A DNA stretch of 10,407 nucleotides from Bacteroidetes bacterium CG2_30_32_10 (GCA_001872995.1 MNXO01000097.1:1-10407); one strand, 5' to 3'; numbered from the stretch's first letter, positions 1-7,981 are shown. The notes: generated from the sequence alone by a model not told the origin. Numbers and translations are program-made.

Positions 1-2968
1 TTTGTAATATCATCAATATAACCTCCCTGAATATATATACCTTCAAGAACATTGTCGAAAATATTTGCTTTGAACACATTGTTGCCTAGCTCATTAATGT
101 ATTGAGTAACTGCAATGCCCTGTGTCATACCTGTAAAATCACAATTGATTACTAGTGTTGAAGATATTATTCCTTTTATACCCGTTGTTAGATTTAAGAA
201 AATACAATTATTAAATGTGCTCTTTTGCAGAGCCCCCGGAGAGTTGAAAGCTGTGCCTCTTTCAGAAACGCTAAAATTACCGGAATTTGAAAAAGTAGCA
301 TTATTGAATGACAACCCGTTGGCTCCCCAGTTCATAACGAAGAAACGCGTTCCTGCCCCGGTATATACATGATTTGGAATAGGAGCATCGCAAATAAACT
401 CACAATCAATAAAGTGCGTTCTGTTTTTAAATGAATATCCCTTGAATTCCACACCATGATTACAGTTTCTGATTTTACTGCCACTTTCCAACCACAATAC
501 GGCTCCTGAACCCATACGGGTATCTTTATACCATGGATCGCCGAGATAAATTCCCGTTACTGCATTTTCGATGATTGAATTATTCTTTACCCATGCAAAT
601 GATTGCGGGTACCCTGTTAAGAGAGGATCGGATAATGGTTGTTCTATGTGATGGTCGCCCACTATTACAATTCCACCCCATAGGTTGTTACAAGATGCAA
701 TATTTGATAACTTGGAGTTGTCAATTACAAGTTTTCCACCTTTATTTACCCATATTTTACCAAAAGTACCAAATTCAATGTTAGAATAAGATATATTCAG
801 AGTAATATCGGCAGGTACGAAAATGGTATCATTAATTGATAAATTAGCTCCATTCCAGTTTGTATTTGAAGTAAGCACAGTTTCTCCTGTATAGTTAAAT
901 AATGCAGGGTCAGCATTGATTGTTACAGTTGCAGTATCCATTGCGCCTAATGCATCTGTTACTATTACTGAATATATACCTTCACATAAACCTGTAGCAG
1001 TAGAATTAGTCTGATTTCCTGTTTCGGGTCCCCATTGGAAAAAGTATGGTGGCATACCTCCAAAACCATTAACGGTTGCATTTGCATCGTATGAACCGGC
1101 ACAAGAGGCAAATGTTGATTCAGTAATTTCACATAAAAAATGTTCAGGTGGTTTTACAGTAACATCAAAGTGAAAACCAACAGTTTCAATATTTGCAGTT
1201 TTATTTAAACTTCTGATTCTATACTCGTAACGATAGTTTTCAAGCGGATTTGAAAGTTTCTTTAATGTATATGTTACCATTACAGGGTAATCCGCTCCTT
1301 TTTCAAGCATAATACTGTCTAATCTGGCATTATTACCTGTAAGCACGATTTTCTTTTCTTCCGGGATAATGGTAAATCCTGTTCCATACGCACCATTTCT
1401 GCTCCAGTTATTAAAAACGGTTTCATGTAAATAAATAGAAATTTCACCCCAGTCATTAAATGTGCTTCCGTCAGGTTCTTTAACAGGTTCAAAAACAAGA
1501 GAAGTAGAAATTTCCTCATCATCATTAGACAGCCAAAAAACAGGGCCTGCATAAGGTAATTTGGGAAATTTAGAAATACTTTCAATCCACGAATTTCGTG
1601 TAACAACGTTATTGTTCTCTGTTATATGTGGCGTAATAATCCCTGCTGATTCGTAAACCATTGGGTCGGCAGGGTGAATTATTCTTGCCAGATAGCAAAC
1701 CATTGGCAAGCCATTAGAAAAAGTAGATGACGATGATGTCAATGTTGCAGGGTCTGGTGGCGACCATGCAGCATAGAAAACTTTTTCCTGACCTATTAAA
1801 ATATCTTGATTCACAGGAATTGTAGCTAATTGCCCCCCCTGATAATAACCTCCGAACTCGTTTGCTGGTACTTCTATCCAATGGTCTGGCCAAGTTTCTC
1901 CGGTTCTTGCTCTTGTCCAGTAAAGTTGTATTTCAGCATTAACAGGAGCAAGATAATCAACGGGTCCATCGTTATGAACTTTAGCATACATGTAGTTATA
2001 GTTTTGAAGTGGATCTTGTCTATAAAGAACGCCTTCATCTACCATTGTAACAGTAGTAGGGTCAAAATATGTGCGTTTATTAATAAGATCGGGGCTTAGC
2101 CAGATATTACCTGTGCCTGCGTATGGTTCGGTTCCGTCATCATCGGTTGCATTTTTCAAATACAAATCCAACCCGTTGCTGCAATTATCAACCGTAATAG
2201 TGAAACTGGCATCATCTGAGCATCCATTATTGTCAGTAACAGTAACTGAATATGTAGTTGTTGCGATTGGGCTAACGGCAATTGAAGCTGTTGCATCACC
2301 AGTATTCCATAAATAGTATGTTCCACCACTTGCGGTTAACGTAGATACTTCACCTAAACATATAGAGTTAGTACTTGACATGATTGAAGCTGATGGAACT
2401 GAAACATTAATTTGCAGAATATTAGTCAAAGTGCTGGGGAATCCACTACATAAACCATTACTATCTGGAATACATGATAACTGATTTGGTACATTAGTTA
2501 TAATATCTGTACCATGAGCATTAAAATAGGCAGGAGCATAATCAACATCAATAGATAATGATAATAAATATTGACCACTTAATATGCCATTAGGCATTGA
2601 GAATGAAAAATAAGTCGGACCTTCAGGATTGGGCGTGCTTGGATTGTATTGACAACCATAAAAACCACAAAAAGTATTTTCAAAGCATGCGTTGTTATAA
2701 GGGTAAGCAGTTACACTATAATTATTGCTACTGTTATTGATGTCTGTTAAAATACAAGTAATGTTAAAATATGCTGATGTAAACGATACATAATAGCAAT
2801 CGGGGAAAGGCGTGCTCGTGTAACTTATTGGAACAGAAACTGTATCACAAGGTCCATTACTTACAACAATTGGATTTGGTGATGGATTAAAATATACATC
2901 TAAAGCTTGTGTGTTACCATTTAAAGCTATAAAAGCAAAATAAATAAATAAATAAATAAATTTTTCAT
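1..2968 (-). CDS. Giant secreted PKD/SprB-like, beta-helix-like surface protein; partial, start out of frame
   Basis: One reading frame is open on the minus strand from about 2966 to the left edge, with no stop in roughly 988 codons. I checked the whole stretch. The order is: a hydrophobic leader ending near 'NGNTQA'; a Cys-rich segment; a PKD-like domain at about 2400-2185 ('TYSVTVTDNNGCSD'); a long middle part with lamin-tail-like text; an SprB-like repeat at about 1130-905 ('GLCEGIYSVIVTDALG'); then a right-handed beta-helix-like region from about 890 to 1, rich in Asn, Gly and short beta strands ('GGKLVIDNSKLSN'). Such proteins are usually exported by Sec and then type IX secretion; the C-terminal sorting domain would lie off the window. 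The ATG at 2968 is in another frame and meets TAG after 13 codons. One extra (or two fewer) ATTT units at 2938-2961 would join it to the long frame. No other start exists between the upstream in-frame TAA (2982-2984) and the leader. An exact adhesin or enzyme role cannot be assigned. Confidence 0.85.
2938..2961 (-). repeat. (ATTT)6 tetranucleotide repeat in signal-peptide coding region
   Basis: Six perfect tandem ATTT units (minus strand) begin seven bases after the A of the only ATG. The current copy number puts the ATG in the wrong frame. Seven or four copies would give Met-Lys-Asn followed by a hydrophobic run and 'NGNTQA', a convincing signal peptide continuous with the 988-codon frame. 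Tetranucleotide tracts near gene starts are a classic slipped-strand switch for surface proteins. Confidence 0.8.
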
Positions 2969-3038
2969 AATTTGTTATATTTTATTGATTATTATTATTT
3001 TAAAAAAAGTTTTACATTATTTTCCGGCAAGTAATATA

Positions 3039-3069
3039 CAAAATTAAGTTAATAAATTATAAAAGTCAA
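3039..3069 (-). promoter_or_regulatory. Bacteroidota-type promoter of the giant surface-protein gene
   Basis: On the minus strand TTG (3067-3069) is followed after 20 nt by TAATTTTG (3039-3046). This matches the -33/-7 pattern of the main sigma factor in Bacteroidota. The predicted transcript starts near 3032, leaving about 60 nt of leader before the ATG at 2968. A promoter this close to consensus suggests the downstream frame is a real gene despite its out-of-frame start. Confidence 0.6.
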
Positions 3070-3148
3070 TAGTATCTGAACTATTTTCATTCATTAGCAA
3101 ACCATTTTCTCTGTCATTTTTAGTATTGCTGTCTTTTTTTTCGCCTTG

Positions 3149-3283
3149 TTGCTAACGGTTGCATGTTGGATTTGGCAGGCAATTGCTTGCAATTGGTGTC
3201 AAACCGTTAAAAGGTTTGACTTTTGTTTTTTGTGTCAAGTTGCCCAGAACAGCCTGCTAAATTCTAACATAGTGTTAGGTGCC
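3149..3283 (-). other. attC-like recombination site A (3' end of cassette 1)
   Basis: Imperfect palindrome of 135 bp. The outer boxes are TTGCTAAC (3149-3156) and GTTAGGTGCC (3274-3283). Inside them lie a 6-nt spacer on the left and a 3-nt spacer on the right, then arms pairing ATGTT..ATTT.GCAGGC with an unpaired extra base. The centre holds a perfect 8-bp hairpin, GTCAAACC/GGTTTGAC (3198-3220). Its right box is the exact reverse complement of the left box of site B. Read on the minus strand it begins with TAACA and ends with CGTTA, like known attC sites. It could in principle be a terminator or another structured repeat, but the box pairing argues for a cassette site. Confidence 0.7.
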
Positions 3284-3286
3284 GTT

Positions 3287-3595
3287 TTATTTTGTTAGCA
3301 AGTCTAAGAGTTTTTTCGGATCTTGACGATTGTCCCAAAAAGCAGTAATTATAATTTTTTCAGAGGTTATTTTATAAAAAATACTAAAATGTCCCATTGC
3401 AGATACATGTGTGCCAGGATAGTCTGCTTTTTTAAATGAAAATGGATTATGAGAAATTGTTTTTATTTGTCGAGTAGTCAATCGAATTAACCTTTCAGCA
3501 TATGTAGTTGTGCCATTTCTGATAACCCAATATTTTAAGATTTCTCTACGTTGCCGAGCAGCAGTTTCAGTCCAAACTATAACTCTTTCAGCCAT
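3287..3595 (-). CDS. RelE/ParE-family toxin
   Basis: This 102-residue protein is probably the toxin of a type II toxin-antitoxin pair. It has the ParE/RelE layout: an N-terminal strand ('VIVWTETAARQ'), two helices ('QRREILKYW' and 'TYAERLIRLTTRQI'), a loop with a conserved Pro-Gly ('ADYPGTHVSAMG'), and C-terminal strands ending 'IFYKITSEKIIITAFWDNRQD'. The last motif is typical of ParE/RelE members that act on gyrase or on mRNA at the ribosome; which of the two cannot be told. The start overlaps the end of the antitoxin gene by 19 nt, indicating translational coupling. The stop lies only 3 nt from attC-like site A, as expected for a compact cassette. Toxin-antitoxin cassettes are known to stabilise large integron arrays. 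Confidence 0.85.
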   Translation of the reverse strand: MAERVIVWTETAARQRREILKYWVIRNGTTTYAERLIRLTTRQIKTISHNPFSFKKADYPGTHVSAMGHFSIFYKITSEKIIITAFWDNRQDPKKLLDLLTK

Positions 3596-3819
3596 TTCAA
3601 GTCGCTTTTGTCAAGTTGAGCTTGGCTTATTATTTTTCCAGACTTAATGTCATTGTCACTAAGCTGCAACATAAGTGTTTGTTCATCAGTCAACTTTACT
3701 GTATCTTTTTCAGTAGAACTATTTTCAACTAATTGAGATAAAGCAGCTAAATAATTTTTATTTGAAATGGTTAAGAGTTTATTAATAATTCCATTTCTTA
3801 TGTGGTCAATTGTAGCCAT
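3577..3819 (-). CDS. Antitoxin of the RelE/ParE module
   Basis: This 80-residue, charged, mostly helical protein lies directly upstream of the toxin and overlaps it by 19 nt. The second half ('LTDEQTLMLQLSDNDIKSG' then 'QLDKSDLKWLKEL') resembles the toxin-wrapping tail of antitoxins paired with ParE-like toxins in Bacteroidota. The first half ('IDHIRNGIINKLLTISN') could form the dimerising and DNA-binding part, though no clear ribbon-helix-helix or HTH motif can be read. The gene has its own promoter 20-50 nt upstream. Such antitoxins usually repress their own operon. The role rests mainly on position and on general similarity. Confidence 0.75.
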   Translation of the reverse strand: MATIDHIRNGIINKLLTISNKNYLAALSQLVENSSTEKDTVKLTDEQTLMLQLSDNDIKSGKIISQAQLDKSDLKWLKEL

Positions 3820-3838
3820 ATATAGTATATTTAGAGAA

Positions 3839-3870
3839 TAAAGATACGAAATTTAATTTTAAAGTCCAAA
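3839..3870 (-). promoter_or_regulatory. Promoter of the toxin-antitoxin cassette
   Basis: Minus-strand TTTG (3867-3870), a 20-nt spacer, then TATCTTTA (3839-3846), one base off the TAnnTTTG consensus. Transcription would begin near 3832, giving a leader of only about 12 nt before the antitoxin ATG. The promoter lies inside the cassette, so the module is expressed without an array promoter. Confidence 0.6.
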
Positions 3871-3888
3871 TGCTTCTTTTTTTAAAAT

Positions 3889-4024
3889 GGCACCTAACGG
3901 CTGAGGCTAAAAGCTGGCGGGCATTTCGGAGCACTTCACTGTCAAATTACGATGAAGTTTATTAGTTGTACTGCCCTTCAAATTAGCACTTTCCGCCCGC
4001 TTGATTTTAGCCTTTGTTACCTGC
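3889..4024 (-). other. attC-like recombination site B (3' end of cassette 2)
   Basis: Imperfect palindrome of 136 bp. Outer boxes are GGCACCTAAC (3889-3898) and GTTACCTGC (4016-4024); spacers are 6 nt (GGCTGA) on the left and 3 nt on the right; arms pair GGCTAAAA and GCGGGC with mismatched bases between. The left box is the reverse complement of the right box of site A, and the right box is the reverse complement of the left box of site C. The stop codon of the upstream nuclease frame (4007-4009) lies inside it. Confidence 0.75.
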
Positions 4025-4651
4025 TGTGTTTATTTCTTCGCAATATTCATCAATTGTTTTTTCAAGGGCTTTTAATGTTTCTACAAATTTTTCAAGTTCT
4101 AAATTTCCGTCATTGTCTACTGTAAAAGCATTTTCTACAATTGCCAAAGTTGAAGTTTCACCTGCTCTATATTTGTCCGGTTTAATTATTGAAAGTCCAT
4201 TCTTTTGTGCATAAGGTTTCATTTCTCCTAAAATTTCATAGAGCAAATCAGTACTTGGTTCCCAATCACTTACTTTCAATATTAGTTTTATTCCATAATC
4301 AAAAGAATTCTCAATCTGTATATAAATACTACATTCTTCTATTTCATTCCAGTGATACCAAAATCCTAAAAAACCACCAGTTTTATTTGCAACATACCGC
4401 CAGTCTGACCATTCGGATATTAGTTCCTGCAGTTTTATAAAAAATTCTTCTCCTGCTTTCCAGTCAGAGATAATATTTTCAAATTTTGTGTGAGAATTTG
4501 TTTGATTTTCTATTGCTATCAAATACTCTTTGAAATCATTTAAAATGTCATTATGGACTTCTCTTTGGTTAAGAACATTTAAAATGGCTCTTCTATCAAT
4601 CGTTGAGTAACCTTTTTCAATGACTTTTTTAAGTGTCGCAGAACTCTTCAT
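4007..4651 (-). pseudogene. PD-(D/E)XK nuclease, C-terminal part after a frameshift
   Basis: This frame continues the protein begun at 5018. It opens 'MKSSATLKKVIEKGYSTID' and carries on for about 214 residues: a helical part, a 'FYHWNEIEECSIYIQIENS'-type beta segment ('GFWYHWNEIEECSIY'), and an acidic helical tail. Removing one base in the GAAGAG at about 4644-4649 would give '...YLKTGNESSATLKK...', smooth text for this family, so the two halves belong to one gene of about 336 residues. Translation could still restart at the ATG at 4651, which overlaps the end of the first half. A longer in-frame start at 4714 only re-reads the first half in the wrong frame and is unlikely. The final residues 'NTAGNKG' and the stop are encoded by attC-like site B. 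The C-terminal domain's role is not known to me. Confidence 0.7.
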
Positions 4652-5018
4652 TGCCAGTTTTAAGATACACAAAAACAAGTTTATGATTTTTGTCTTTGTA
4701 GTGTTCGGTTGCAATTTGTTTATAGCGTTCTAATTGTTCAGAATGCTCACCAGTATTTGTTTTATCTTCAATTCCGATAAAATATTCGTCATTGATTTCT
4801 GCCCAAATATCAATATTATTCCATTGTCTTCCCGCTTCAACTTTGTTGATTATGTAGTCAGGTGTCTGTCCAAGTAGCAACCTTACAAAATCCTTTGCAG
4901 TTTCATTTAATAGTTGGTTTTGTTGATTGTGGTCATTATCTGCCCACTGCAAAAGCCAAGTAAAGAAGCCGTCTTGCGACAGCTCCTTTGTGGCAAATCT
5001 AAAAATATTCGGCTTCAT
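4629..5018 (-). CDS. PD-(D/E)XK nuclease superfamily protein, N-terminal catalytic part (frameshifted)
   Basis: This 129-residue frame holds the catalytic core of a PD-(D/E)XK nuclease of the type often annotated PDDEXK_4. It starts with 'FRFATKELSQDGFFTWLLQW' (residues 6-25), typical of that family. Motif Asp is D70 in 'NNIDIWAEI', the E-x-K is E84-D-K86 in 'GIEDKTNT', and Q95-LER-Y99 is a QxxxY motif shared with RecB-like nucleases. The core strand 'LVFVYLKTGNE' follows, after which the frame shifts and ends 'EFCDT'. The catalytic residues are therefore all present but the C-terminal two thirds are in another frame. The ATG lies 3 nt after the stop of the zinc-ribbon gene, so the two are co-transcribed. 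A defence role is plausible for this family but is not shown here. Confidence 0.75.
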   Translation of the reverse strand: MKPNIFRFATKELSQDGFFTWLLQWADNDHNQQNQLLNETAKDFVRLLLGQTPDYIINKVEAGRQWNNIDIWAEINDEYFIGIEDKTNTGEHSEQLERYKQIATEHYKDKNHKLVFVYLKTGNEEFCDT

Positions 5019-5021
5019 ACT

Positions 5022-5246
5022 TTATAGTTTTGTCCATTGGTGATGACCGCCACTTGGGCAATTAAAAGCAGAAGGAGTATTTTTGGATTTCAATAATAAT
5101 CCGCATTTTTTGCATTGATAATTATTTGGTCCAACCTCACCAAGGTCCGTCCATTGATGATGACCACCTTTAGGACAATTAAAAGCACTTGGAGTTTTGT
5201 CACTTTGTAATGCTGTACCGCATTTTGAGCATTGATAATTTTTCAT
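5022..5246 (-). CDS. Small double zinc-ribbon protein (internal duplication)
   Basis: A 74-residue protein made of two near-identical units, residues 3-34 and 42-73 (39-residue period), joined by 'DLGEVGPN'. Each unit has 'NYQCxKCG', then 'TPSAFNCPxGGHHQWT'. The C-x2-C pair plus the later Cys and His-His give four or more potential zinc ligands per unit (C6, C9, C24, H29/H30; C45, C48, C63, H68/H69). The similarity is also visible in the DNA, pointing to a recent tandem duplication. It is the first gene of cassette 2, with 3 nt between its stop and the nuclease ATG. It may bind nucleic acid or the partner nuclease; its function is otherwise unknown. I saw no convincing promoter in the 93 nt upstream. 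Confidence 0.75.
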   Translation of the reverse strand: MKNYQCSKCGTALQSDKTPSAFNCPKGGHHQWTDLGEVGPNNYQCKKCGLLLKSKNTPSAFNCPSGGHHQWTKL

Positions 5247-5339
5247 AAAATCGATTTTAAGTTAAACAATTGATGAATTAAGGTCATAAAAATATTATTT
5301 TACTGTGTCAATATGTGTCGTTGTCTTTTTTTTAACATT

Positions 5340-5498
5340 GCAGGTAACGAAAAATAACACACGCCGTTGCTTTTTTTGTGGTCGTGTTAGCACAAATGTT
5401 TCAATTATCCACCAATGTTTCTTTCTTGCACAAAAGTTTCAATTTAGCACTTCTGCCCACAAAAAAAGCAATGGTCGTTGTGTTATATGTTACAGGCA
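5340..5498 (-). other. attC-like recombination site C (3' end of cassette 3)
   Basis: Longest of the sites, 159 bp. Boxes GCAGGTAAC (5340-5348) and GTTACAGGCA (5489-5498); spacers GAAAAA (left) and 3 nt (right); arms pair TAACACA, then CG, CC and TTGCTTTTTTTGTGG with single extra bases between. The left box pairs with site B, the right box with site D. The methyltransferase stop (5483-5485) lies inside its right arm. Its interior holds GCACAAAAGTTTCAA and TCAATTTAGCACTTC, both found again in site D. Confidence 0.75.
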
Positions 5499-7303
5499 TT
5501 TTTATTTTCATATATCGTTGAGAATAAGTTTATTTCATTAGTTTTTGGTTTGTTATTCAATGATTTTTTGAATTCAATCCAATCTTGCTCGTTTATGCTT
5601 ATATCTAATTGTTTAAGCTCGTTATTATAAAATTCTGAAACACCTGTAAATTGGATTTTGTCTGCAATTTTTAATAAATCAATACGCATTAATATATCTT
5701 TGGTTATCGGTCGTTTGCTGTCGAAAAAAATGATAGAATTTAAAAAATCTTGTGTAATTTTATGATTTAAAATAATATAAGTATAAACAGCATAAGCAAG
5801 TTTATCGAAACCTATAAAATAACAAGTATCATCTAATTGAATTGCTTTTTCGTTGTTTGGAAGTAATAATGAGAAATTTGTTGATTTGTAAAAACCTGAA
5901 ATAGCAACTTTGTATTTTTTAAAAGAATAATCTCCAACACCAAAAATTGAGAAGTTTGGTTTGTTAATGTAAATACTTGATTTTCTATTATTAAAATTTT
6001 CAATTTTTGAGTTTAAATATTGATATGTTTTTGGAAGTTTTTTTTCAATATAATCAGTATTTTCGCCGATTTTAGTTTGTGTTACAATTGTATATTTTCT
6101 TGATTGACTGATAATTCCTGTTTTTAAATCTGAACTTTTCAAAATGCAGTAAACCAAATCGTTTTCAATTTCAAATTGTTCGTTGTTTTGATTTATATAA
6201 TGTCCATTTACTTTTTCTAATTCCATTATCTTGCTACAATCGTGTTTAATTCCTTGTCGCCAAACAATCGGACAAATTCCGTCAAACTCGTGCAATTCAG
6301 AATAAGTTGTAAGATTTGCTACAAACTTATTTTTAAACCAACCTAATTGATATTTTAATTGCGTTGGTTCGTATAAATTGTATTCATTGCAGGTTGTTGT
6401 ATATTTTTGATTGAATTGACAATAAAAAAGTGAAGCATCTGTTGCAACATTAAATTCTTTTTTTGCATCAAAATTATATTTTTCAATATTTGCGATGCTG
6501 TATTTATTTTTTAGTTGGTCGAAAACAATATTTTTTGTAACTGAATTTTTTTGTAAAAATGCAAAATGTCCGTTATGTTTTGAGAAATTATTTAAAATCA
6601 TAAGTGCAATATATTCAGCAATGTCAAAATTTCCTTTCCCTGTCATTGCGTCCAATCCTTTTAGATTTTTAAAGTTAGATTTTTTCGGCAAATTATCTGA
6701 ATTTAAAACACTAAGCGTAGAATTTGTTACCCAAGGCGGATTACCAATTACTAATATTTCTTTTTCTTTGTGTTGTTTTGAAATTTCTTGAAATTCAAAA
6801 TCGAAAATATTTATATTAATAATCTGTATTTCAGGTTTTTCTTTTTGTGAATTAGTTAGAAAATGATTTAAAATTGAAAATTTTGTTTCCCAAACATATT
6901 TTGGGTATATCTCTATTCCAAATATTTTTTCAATCACTGGAAAATGTTCTAATGCAGAAAGAATAAAACTTCCTTTTCCGCAAGTTGGTTCTATAACTAT
7001 TTGCGGATTTATTACTTTATTTTTTAATAATTTACAAGTTAAATCAGTTAAATTTTTAGGTGTTTGAAAATCTCCATATTCTGCTCTATCAGGTTCTGAT
7101 ACTATATTTTGTTCAATTTTTAATACCTGAATTAATTCATTAATCTCGTTTTGATTATCAAAAAACTCCAAAATGCCACAAAAATTTTTTAACAATTGAT
7201 TTACAATAATTAAATCATTGTTTTTCAAATTTTGTTTGAAAAAATCAATTACTTTTGTTGTTATATTTACTTCAAGCACTTTCATTTTCTTTGATTTTGT
7301 CAA
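5483..7303 (-). CDS. Type II N6-adenine-type DNA methyltransferase
   Basis: A 606-residue gamma-class-like DNA methyltransferase that would protect the host site from the adjacent endonuclease by transferring a methyl group from S-adenosylmethionine to adenine. Motifs in order: a motif X-like 'GDFQTPKNL' (residues 77-85), motif I 'EPTCGKGSF' (105-113) for cofactor binding, motif II 'GIEIYP' (129-134), and the catalytic motif IV 'GNPPW' (187-191). The remaining ~400 residues, including 'VWRQGIKHDCS' and 'NKPNFSIFGVGDYSFKKYK', resemble the target-recognition half of Eco57I/TaqI-like enzymes. The start overlaps the endonuclease gene by 32 nt; Met7 (7285) is an alternative start. The last codons and stop lie within attC-like site C, so the cassette end has been recruited as coding sequence. 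Confidence 0.85.
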   Translation of the reverse strand: MTKSKKMKVLEVNITTKVIDFFKQNLKNNDLIIVNQLLKNFCGILEFFDNQNEINELIQVLKIEQNIVSEPDRAEYGDFQTPKNLTDLTCKLLKNKVINPQIVIEPTCGKGSFILSALEHFPVIEKIFGIEIYPKYVWETKFSILNHFLTNSQKEKPEIQIININIFDFEFQEISKQHKEKEILVIGNPPWVTNSTLSVLNSDNLPKKSNFKNLKGLDAMTGKGNFDIAEYIALMILNNFSKHNGHFAFLQKNSVTKNIVFDQLKNKYSIANIEKYNFDAKKEFNVATDASLFYCQFNQKYTTTCNEYNLYEPTQLKYQLGWFKNKFVANLTTYSELHEFDGICPIVWRQGIKHDCSKIMELEKVNGHYINQNNEQFEIENDLVYCILKSSDLKTGIISQSRKYTIVTQTKIGENTDYIEKKLPKTYQYLNSKIENFNNRKSSIYINKPNFSIFGVGDYSFKKYKVAISGFYKSTNFSLLLPNNEKAIQLDDTCYFIGFDKLAYAVYTYIILNHKITQDFLNSIIFFDSKRPITKDILMRIDLLKIADKIQFTGVSEFYNNELKQLDISINEQDWIEFKKSLNNKPKTNEINLFSTIYENKNACNI

Positions 7304-7958
7304 TTATTTTCACAATTCCGTTTACATTTTCTTTTAAATTTACAATTCTACCATATTGCAATCTCCATTGTAAAGCATTTGAAATTGTTAAATATCCGAT
7401 AATAGGTGGATTTGAAAGTATTTGTTCTGCTAATTGTGTTAGAGTTATTTCATCGGCAGGTAAGTGTTTATCAGTCAAATAGGCAATTATATCGTCTGAA
7501 TTTGCATTGTCTTTAACCATTTCGCAAAGTCGATATGTTGTTGTATAATCTGCTGTTCTCTCTTTTTGTACAAATGAGCAACTTACAAAATCTAAAATAG
7601 AAGTTCCTGTCGTAACGTCATCTTTTTTATCATAAACGAAAACAAGCAAATTATATCCTAAACCAAATATTTTTTGTTTTGCATCTTTGAATGGACACGA
7701 AGATTGAGGTTGTTTTATTGATGTTACTTTTATATCCGTGTTTATATCAATTGAAGGTAAATCTATCCCATTTGCAGAATTCCCAATGAAAACATCATAA
7801 TGTTCTTTTAGGAATGCTTTAAATTTTTGCTCAATAAAAGTTCCGACAGCTTTTCCGTCGGTAATTCCATAAAGATTTTTATTTAGATATTTTGTTTCTT
7901 GAATACAAAACTCTTTTGCTAAGATGATTAAATGTTTTATTTCTAATTTCTCTTTCAT
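7272..7958 (-). CDS. Type II restriction endonuclease candidate (PD-(D/E)XK-like)
   Basis: A 228-residue protein lying just upstream of the methyltransferase and overlapping it by 32 nt, the usual arrangement for a type II endonuclease. A PD-(D/E)XK-like core is visible: 'GNSANGIDLP' (residues 59-68), then 'NTDIKVTS' (73-80) with D75-I-K77 as the D/E-x-K pair, followed by 'QPQSSCPFKDAKQKIFGLG' and the hydrophobic strand 'NLLVFVYD' (103-110). The conserved-looking G-I-D-x-P...D-I-K-x-T-S pattern with a Q-P-Q-S-S-C-P-F motif suggests a defined enzyme family, but I cannot name its recognition site. The gene has a strong promoter about 25-50 nt upstream. Unlike many restriction systems the endonuclease comes first, with no controller gene in the cassette. 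Confidence 0.75.
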   Translation of the reverse strand: MKEKLEIKHLIILAKEFCIQETKYLNKNLYGITDGKAVGTFIEQKFKAFLKEHYDVFIGNSANGIDLPSIDINTDIKVTSIKQPQSSCPFKDAKQKIFGLGYNLLVFVYDKKDDVTTGTSILDFVSCSFVQKERTADYTTTYRLCEMVKDNANSDDIIAYLTDKHLPADEITLTQLAEQILSNPPIIGYLTISNALQWRLQYGRIVNLKENVNGIVKIIDKIKENESA

Positions 7959-7981
7959 TATTTTTTGTTCGTTAAATAATG

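Larger units (their letters stand above)
3156..3897 (-). mobile_element. Integron-like gene cassette 1 (toxin-antitoxin)
   Basis: The segment lies between the predicted crossover points of sites B and A. The 5' end (minus strand) starts TTAGGTGCC and the inverse core in site A is GGCACCTAAC, so the ends of this unit match each other. It contains a promoter, an antitoxin and a toxin in cassette orientation. Boundaries are inferred from the G|TT crossover known for integron integrases. Confidence 0.65.
3898..5347 (-). mobile_element. Integron-like gene cassette 2 (zinc ribbon + PD-(D/E)XK nuclease)
   Basis: This unit runs from the crossover point in site C to that in site B. Its minus-strand start is TTACCTGC and its inverse core in site B is GCAGGTAAC, so the two ends match. 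It carries two adjacent genes in cassette orientation, the second broken by a frameshift. Confidence 0.65.

Noticed and set aside
115..2316. Short open frames on both strands within 1-2968
   Set aside because: They overlap the 988-codon minus-strand frame, whose translation is clearly protein-like with recognisable domains; the short frames are of low-complexity or odd composition.
3149..3283. Site A (and the others) as ordinary rho-independent terminators
   Set aside because: They are 130-160 bp, lack a T-run directly after the stem, contain bulges in fixed positions, and have ends that match the next element rather than only themselves.
4652..4714. N-terminal 21 codons upstream of Met 4651 in the second nuclease frame
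   Set aside because: This stretch is the catalytic half read in the wrong frame; its hydrophobic text has no counterpart in the family.
5305..5541. 78-codon plus-strand frame
   Set aside because: It is site C read on the non-coding side together with the end of the methyltransferase gene.
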